Under the pieces are notes generated by a model. That model ran no database searches, was not told the DNA's origin, and saw nothing but the letters and a program-made list of their open reading frames with translations. Below are positions 58,337 through 64,000 of a DNA stretch of 64,000 bases, one piece after another. The stretch is from Brienomyrus brachyistius. Lineage: Eukaryota > Chordata > Actinopteri > Osteoglossiformes > Mormyridae. Positions within the stretch are counted from its first letter, which is position 1, and each line of letters opens with the position of its first letter. Location: positions 52,937-116,936 of the forward strand of contig NW_026042700.1 of the NCBI RefSeq assembly GCF_023856365.1, read 5' to 3'. Position numbers and translations under genes: made by a program.

Positions 58337-58484
58337 AGAGGAAGTACACAGTCCAACCAGGTACTATATTGAAATGCTAACAAGTTTTTAAATATTTTTA
58401 TTCAAGTGACTTTAAGTCTGGATAATGTTTTTAATGGTTGGCAACGTGTGTATTACTGTATAATTAAATAATTAAACTTCTGAA

Positions 58485-59930
58485 ATGGCCGCTCAGTTGC
58501 AGGAGGAGGCTGCAAACCTGAAGAGGCACACAACCGTATGGGTGGGGCAGGGGATCAATGGTGTGAGGTAGAGGACCAGGGCAGTGGGATTGCAGTGGCA
58601 CAAGGGCAACCGGTGTGGTCATCATGGGCTCCTCCAATGGCAGCTTCAGGTAAGTCGCTCTGGTAAACCCCGTTAGACTCCAGTGAAGTGAGTGAGGCTG
58701 CAGCGCAACACTGGAGGGGACACATGTGGGCTCAGGGGCCCACGTGACTGTAGCAGAGGAAGGGATCTCTAGCTGATGTGGAGGTACAGGCCCAGTGGCA
58801 GTAAGGGGTGGGCAGTCAGCTGCAGAGGCTGCGGGGCCAGCGGCCCCACTGTACACATGGACCGCAGGGAATCTCAGCATGTTGTGCCCAAAGTCCAGCA
58901 CACATGCCGTGCTCCGGGGGAAATTCAGGCCCAGGATGGAGGGATCGAGCATGTCAGCCATCCACATAGTTACTATTCACAACTAAACCCCCCATGTCAA
59001 AAGGGAACAACCCCGTCCCTCTTAAAGGGGCCAGGTCACCAGTCATTGTTCTCACCTGCACCAATGTCAGTTCTAGACAGTGTCTGGTCTCACCAGGGTT
59101 GCAGTGGAACCTGTATGGACTAGGGCAGTACATGCGACTCACATCACTATGGTGGGTATGTGACAGAAGTTGCCTCTGTGAGTCCAATCCGTAGTCACCA
59201 CCTCTGCAGCAGGTGCAGCAGGGCCACCTCCCCGGTGTCACCAAGGAAGTTCCGGAAATTAACCTTGTTGGCCCACATCTTCCCGGCTATGCGTGCCCTT
59301 GGCGGAACCCTGGGTGGCGGTGTGAACTTGGGACACTGTCTGAGGATTGAGGGGTGGGGGGGGGTGCTGCTGCCTGTCAGCCTACAGGCAGTCTGCATCC
59401 AGGAAGTAAACCTGAGGGCCTGGGTCCTCCAAGCCCTTTGGCGTTTACAGCTTGGTTGATTTCTCCCGCCTCGTTCCCCGCCACCTCGCTGCCCACAATT
59501 TCTCTCTCCAAAGCCAGTTCCAGGGCCTCGTCTAGGGACGCAGAGGGGTTGACTGTGTCTGAATGTGAGCTATCTGGGGTTAAGTGTCTAGATAAACTGA
59601 TCCCTGGCCAGTTCACTCTGTACTGATAGAGCCATGTGAGCACAGACACGCCTACACAACCCCTTGATATCATTAAGCAGGATGCAGAGAGACTCATTTG
59701 ACTCAATCCCTGCACCTATTGTTTAACTGAGAGGGCAGAAGTCCTCACACTGCCCACAGCGATTCTGCAGGGTACTGACCAGTGTCTCATCCAGGGGCTC
59801 AAGCAACCAGCAGTGTACACCTCAGAAAAGCATGTGTGACAACCCTGAGGACCTGCTTGCATACCACAATGGTATCCCATCTCCCCTTGCTCTTTGAAGG
59901 GGTACAACCCATCCAGTATAGTTATCACTG
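58485..59930 (-). pseudogene. Ty3/gypsy-like gag-protease remnant (unit 3)
   Basis: As in unit 1, with DTG codons at 59,239-59,231. The residue before DTG is Gly rather than Val here. Confidence 0.65.
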
Positions 59931-59943
59931 GGCTATCACAATG

Positions 59944-60090
59944 TCATCACAATACTAAAGACTGAAACAAAGCCGTGAGGTCAGACCCTCTGTATACAGC
60001 ACACAGTCTCACCCTCACATCCTGTATGACCACATTTCTGCTGTTCACATGGCAATTCTCCAGCTTCCTTTGCCCTACAATGGACTGACG
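59944..60090 (+). pseudogene. Leader exon relic (unit 3, second)
   Basis: ATG at 60,026 opens MTTFLLFTW behind the shared flank. The next V exon is only 2.25 kb downstream (62,276) because no L1 intervenes, so this pair shows the original gene spacing. Confidence 0.5.
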
Positions 60091-60802
60091 ACCTGTTGAA
60101 GGTCTACCTCACTTTACACTTTGCCCATGTCTTGTGTGTATACCCTGTCCGATCCTAACGTGTATTTAGTGTGTGTAAATCTCTCACTGCATCTGCATTT
60201 CGCAGTTCAGCTTCTGACAACATTGTGTTTCCCATCTGTGTATTTGGTTCGGTGCTTGTTGGGTGCCTGTCGTGGTCCTTCTATTTACAATTGTACGCAG
60301 GGCATGCTGGGATATGCGCCCCGCCGGTGTTACACTAGTATAAAAAAGGAATCTGGTCGAGTTTGTTCATTGACCAAATTTTGTTTTTGCGAACCAAATT
60401 GTTTGTAGGCCAAAGCATTTGTGAATTGCAAGCACTACTGTACTAATGATAAATTGGTATGAAAAAATGGAGACAATTTCTGAGACACCAGAGCGATCCG
60501 TGTACTGTAATATTTATCTTATCAATAACACAGTAAAAATACACATTAGCGCCAATTCATCTTCTTTATTCATCATGAATATTTTAATTCATTAATGCAG
60601 GAGTCTGTGATAAATCGCTATCAGCATTTGGTTTATAATGGCCAATTAATGATAACTAAAAAGAAACAGAGAGACTAAAGACACAACTTTCAACCATGAT
60701 ATGAGTGCTGTTGCTGCATAATTTGTCCACCAGGGGTCACAGCGCAACCCCCATCTCGGCAAGATGGATGACTTGAAATATGTTTCTATATCAAGTTGAA
60801 TT

Positions 60803-61981
60803 ATTTTTATTTCTATAGCACATTTAAAACAATCTATGTTGTGCCAAAGTGCTGTAGGTCAAAATAATATAAATATATAGTAAAAGTAGAGACATTGGCC
60901 AATGTTACACAATGTTACACAAAAAATAATCAGAATCAGACTGTGGTTTATTGCCAAGTAGGTTGACCCTACAAGGAATTCTTTTTGGTATAATGGTGCT
61001 CCATGGAAAAACAAGACTAAGCAACAACCAAGTTCAAAAAACAGTGCAAAAGTTATACAATAATCTAGTAATAAATATAAAATCACTATAAATGTTAAAT
61101 ACATGATGTGCAAAGCAGAATAGTCAGATTAAATAGATAAATAAAATGTGTTCCTGTGTGTGCAGGGTCAGTACAGAGATGCATCTAATAAGAAGCGGTG
61201 TAAGGCTGAATTAGCTCCGAGACGGACTGGGGACCTATGCCATGTATCGCCTTAGAAAGAAATAAGAAATCTTTAAACTGTATTCTCAGAAATTCTCAAA
61301 ACTTAACAGGTAGCCAATGCAATGTAGCCAACACAGGGGAAATTTGGTGTCTAATTTTTGTTGAGAGCCTGGTAGCACCGTTTTGAACAAGGAGTAGTCA
61401 GAATAAAGATGCTTCTGGTAAACCTGGGTACAGAGAACGGCAGTAACCCAATCAGGATAAAAGCAGGAGTAACTCTCCAGGTCTTTGGCTGAAAGGTGTG
61501 GTTTAAGCCAGGCTATTGAACTCAGCTGACAGAAACACCCCTTCACAACAGCATTTATTTGTTTATCAAACTCAGTGATGAATCAAAGATGACACCAAGA
61601 TTTTTATTATGTGACTGGAGGTTTTCTGAATGAGGCCCTAATTGTTCTCTGAGATCATGAACAGTGACCAAAACTCATTACCTCTGTCTTGTTTTCATTA
61701 ATCTGGACGAAAGTCATTGCTGTCCTGTTCTTAATATCCTCCAGACAGTTAGAAAGGGCCACCAGAGAGCAGCAGTCACCAGTTTTAATGGCAGATATGG
61801 CTGCGTATCACCAGCATAGCAATGATATTTTACATAATAACGTTCACAAATAGAGCGCAAAGGAAACATGTATAGAGGGAATATGAGAGGGCCTGTATCA
61901 CAGGACTGGATATGTTTACAAGTAAGGCCATAGTACTTAAGGGGTGTGGCCATCCCACACAGTGACAAGCCCATTCATTCA
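60803..61981 (-). mobile_element. L2-clade LINE fragment with nested repeat (unit 3)
   Basis: Copy of 21,394-22,576. Reverse transcriptase pieces with Y-A-G-D, and a further 1-bp loss after LPLK. Nested tail repeat at about 60,943-61,125. Confidence 0.7.
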
Positions 61982-61998
61982 CCTCATCTAGGCCTTTT
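61982..61998. other. Empty L1 insertion site
   Basis: A single cctcatctaggcctttt joins the L2 fragment side (ATTCA) directly to ACTAGGGATTTAAGG, the sequence found on the far side of each L1. Confidence 0.92.
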
Positions 61999-62275
61999 AC
62001 TAGGGATTTAAGGTCCTGGTTTTCCTCTCAGGACCCTAGAACACACTGCCAGGCTCAGATTCCCGATCCCACATCCTGCTGAAGCCCTTCCCAAGATCAG
62101 ACACTAGTTTTGTTTCCTTGTTCTTATAGTAAAATGATGGTCTTTGACTTTTATACATCATCACTGTTCTGTTAATTACACATGACCTAATCTAAGTATT
62201 ACACAAACCAAGCATAATTACTTAGAGATGTCATAAGATGGAAAATCCTTATTCAGTTAATTATTTTCCCCACAG

Positions 62276-62590
62276 GTGCTGACAGTGTGTCTACAGTGAA
62301 ATGGGCCTGTGTACAGAGAGGATGATCTGTAACAATCCCATGTTCCTATGGTGACAGATATAAAACTCATGTGAAATACTGGTGCAGAGGGTATAATGTG
62401 AGGTCATGTACTCCCATAGTACACACTGACTCTCCACAGGAGGGTAAAGTGTGAGTCAGAGATGATCCTGACCAGCGAGTCTTCACTGTGACCATCAACA
62501 ATCTGACAGCTGAGGACTCCGATCGGTACTGGTGTGGGTGTGAAGATCAGTGGAGCCTTTCTGATCAGGTTAATCTGTCAGTCACTGATG
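62276..62590 (+). pseudogene. V-type Ig exon, unsplit form (unit 4)
   Basis: This is the only contiguous V exon in the window (315 bp), from acceptor CCACAG to donor GTAAGA. It shows ADSVSTVKW, VTIPCSYGD, VKYWCRG, FTVTINNLTAEDSDRYWCG and the G-strand end SDQVNLSVTD. The last part is brought into frame by one extra G in TGTGGGTGTG. The two shared TGA codons remain (62,323-62,325 and 62,452-62,454), so no full domain can be made. Length and motifs fit one CD300/pIgR-type domain. Confidence 0.82.
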
Positions 62591-62937
62591 GTAAGATGTC
62601 TGTACTGCAGACTGTAGCCAATGAGATGCACAGTATGTAACATGTCACTGAGTCAAAAAGGAAGGACCTTAACACAAACACTGATGAAAAAAATGTTTTA
62701 ATATTTTAAAAATCTGCATTTTAATTTAATTCAATATGATAAACGAGACTTGGAAGAAGTAACAGTGTCAGCTAAATCGGGCGACTTCATGAGGTTAAAT
62801 ATGATAAGCAATATGTTAAAAAATGTCAGTTTATTGGCCAAACATTTACATACAGTATGTATGTTGTAATGGGCTGATATTCATAAACATTTCATTGCTG
62901 TGGAAATCGTGTTGAGTGTTTTTACCTGTGTGTTGAA

Positions 62938-63229
62938 GTCCTCCAGGGCTGTCAGTGGACAAACAGGAGGGTGACGGGTGTGGATGGAGACAGTGTCAGT
63001 GTTACTATGGAAACAACAAAAGACAAAGGATGTGGTGTAAGATTGGGGGCTCCTGTGCATCAGAGAGATCAGTGAGTTTGCATGGGAGGCCTGTCCTGAT
63101 CAGGGATGAACACAGAAAATAAAACCTTCATTGTGACAATGAGTGGGCTGGAGAGGAAGGACACTGGCTGGTATTGGTGGCTGGTTGTGGAATCCTGCAG
63201 ATTCCAGTTCATATTACTGTTAAACATAA
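62938..63229 (+). pseudogene. Second Ig-domain exon (unit 4)
   Basis: Has the unit-2 type SGLERKDTG front but the unit-1 type change after it (no W-Y-W-C), plus an extra A in RDDTENK near 63,110. Donor GTAATT at 63,230. Confidence 0.72.
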
Positions 63230-63402
63230 GTAATTGATTTAAATCTGCCTGTGAATTATTTATGCTTGAATATAAATAGATACATACTAATCAACCCAGC
63301 AGTTTCACTCACGAAGGGGTTTGTGCTTCTTTGTGGGGATAATCCCTATTTATCAGCTGTTGTGAAACAGAGTTATTTATTGGGATTATTGTTTCAATGA
63401 TA

Positions 63403-63570
63403 GTGGCACGGTGGTCCAGTAGGCGGCGCTGTTGCTTCACGCCTCCATGTTTAGGGGTTTGAATCTGGCTTCTGCTCTGTCTGTGTGGAGTCTGCATGTT
63501 CTCCACATGCTGTGTGGGTTTCCTCCAACAATCCAAAAACGCACAGTCAGGCTAATTGGTGTCTTTAATA
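63403..63570 (+). repeat. SINE-like fish repeat (unit 4)
   Basis: Copy of 4,814-4,981. Confidence 0.5.
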
Positions 63571-63837
63571 TTGAATGTGTGTCTTCTAGTTTATGATCAG
63601 TCTGTAATATGACAAAAATCACAGCATTTTCCACAGACATACAGCCAGTCACTTGTTATGTATACAAATCCAGACAAATCCATGTAGCTTGCAACATAAT
63701 TCAGGCATTTTTTCATCTTTGTGAGGATGAATTGTTACTAATGGTGTGCAGACTGACTAACATGTCTGTAGGTGGTTTTTCATTGCAGCGTAGACCCAGT
63801 GTTACAATTGTACTCTGTAATATCTGTTCCAGTGCTG

Positions 63838-64000
63838 CATCCATCCATTGTCTGAAACTGCTTGTCTAATTCAGGGGTCCCTATGGGCGCAAGGCAGGGA
63901 ACGTCCCATGACAGGGTGCCAACCAATTGCAGGACACGCTCACACTCCATTCCCTCGCACAAGCACACCTACCGGCAATTTGACAACTCCAATTAGCCTC
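63838..64000 (-). repeat. Fish interspersed repeat, cut by window end (unit 4)
   Basis: Start of the copy of 5,248-5,580. Confidence 0.5.

Overview
This window reads as ray-finned fish (teleost) genomic DNA. The evidence is the mix of repeats (L1-clade and L2-clade LINEs, a Tc1/mariner element, a Ty3/gypsy-like LTR, and a tail ending in (ATGG)n) together with exons of a CD300/pIgR-like (CMRF35-type) immunoglobulin receptor family. No bacterial-style gene, rRNA, tRNA or CRISPR array was seen.

The window is a tandem segmental duplication. Nearly the same block recurs: unit 1 about 2,488-22,576, unit 2 28,273-39,072, unit 3 44,764-61,981, and the start of unit 4 from 61,982. Three of the four unit junctions carry the same 5.7-kb L1-clade LINE on the minus strand (1-2,487 partial, 22,594-28,272, 39,090-44,763), flanked by the same 17-bp target-site duplication. 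The fourth junction (61,982-61,998) is the exact unoccupied site.

Each unit holds pieces of a plus-strand receptor gene. The order is: signal-peptide (leader) exon, then intron 1 (where the L1 sits), a V-type Ig exon, a second Ig exon, and a transmembrane/tail exon. All V exons share two in-frame TGA codons, so the genes look dead in every unit. In units 1-3 the V exon is also split by a ~770-bp insert flanked by a 131-bp direct duplication; unit 4 has the unsplit form. Further leader-exon relics lie in both orientations between 8.8 and 10.7 kb (and in the matching part of unit 3).

The units differ by large indels. Unit 2 lacks ~10.3 kb (unit-1 8,474-18,784) and carries an extra ~1-kb block (29,271-30,267). 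Unit 3 lacks ~3.2 kb (unit-1 15,735-18,926), including the Tc1 element. The extra block in unit 2 lacks a solo LTR that the other copies carry, and shows a single copy of its 5-bp target site. Other content shared by units 1 and 3 is a promoter-like stretch with an RFX X-box, an unrecognised minus-strand coding exon open over 80 codons in unit 3, a ~1.1-kb GC-rich repeat, and LINE remnants. All three units carry a decayed Ty3/gypsy gag-protease segment.

Small 1-bp indels become frequent from about 42.65 kb to the end, which may reflect unpolished long-read assembly. Frameshifts there should be read with care. I found no convincing new biological system. The most informative material is the set of occupied/empty insertion pairs that lets the array's history be read, and the unidentified coding exon.
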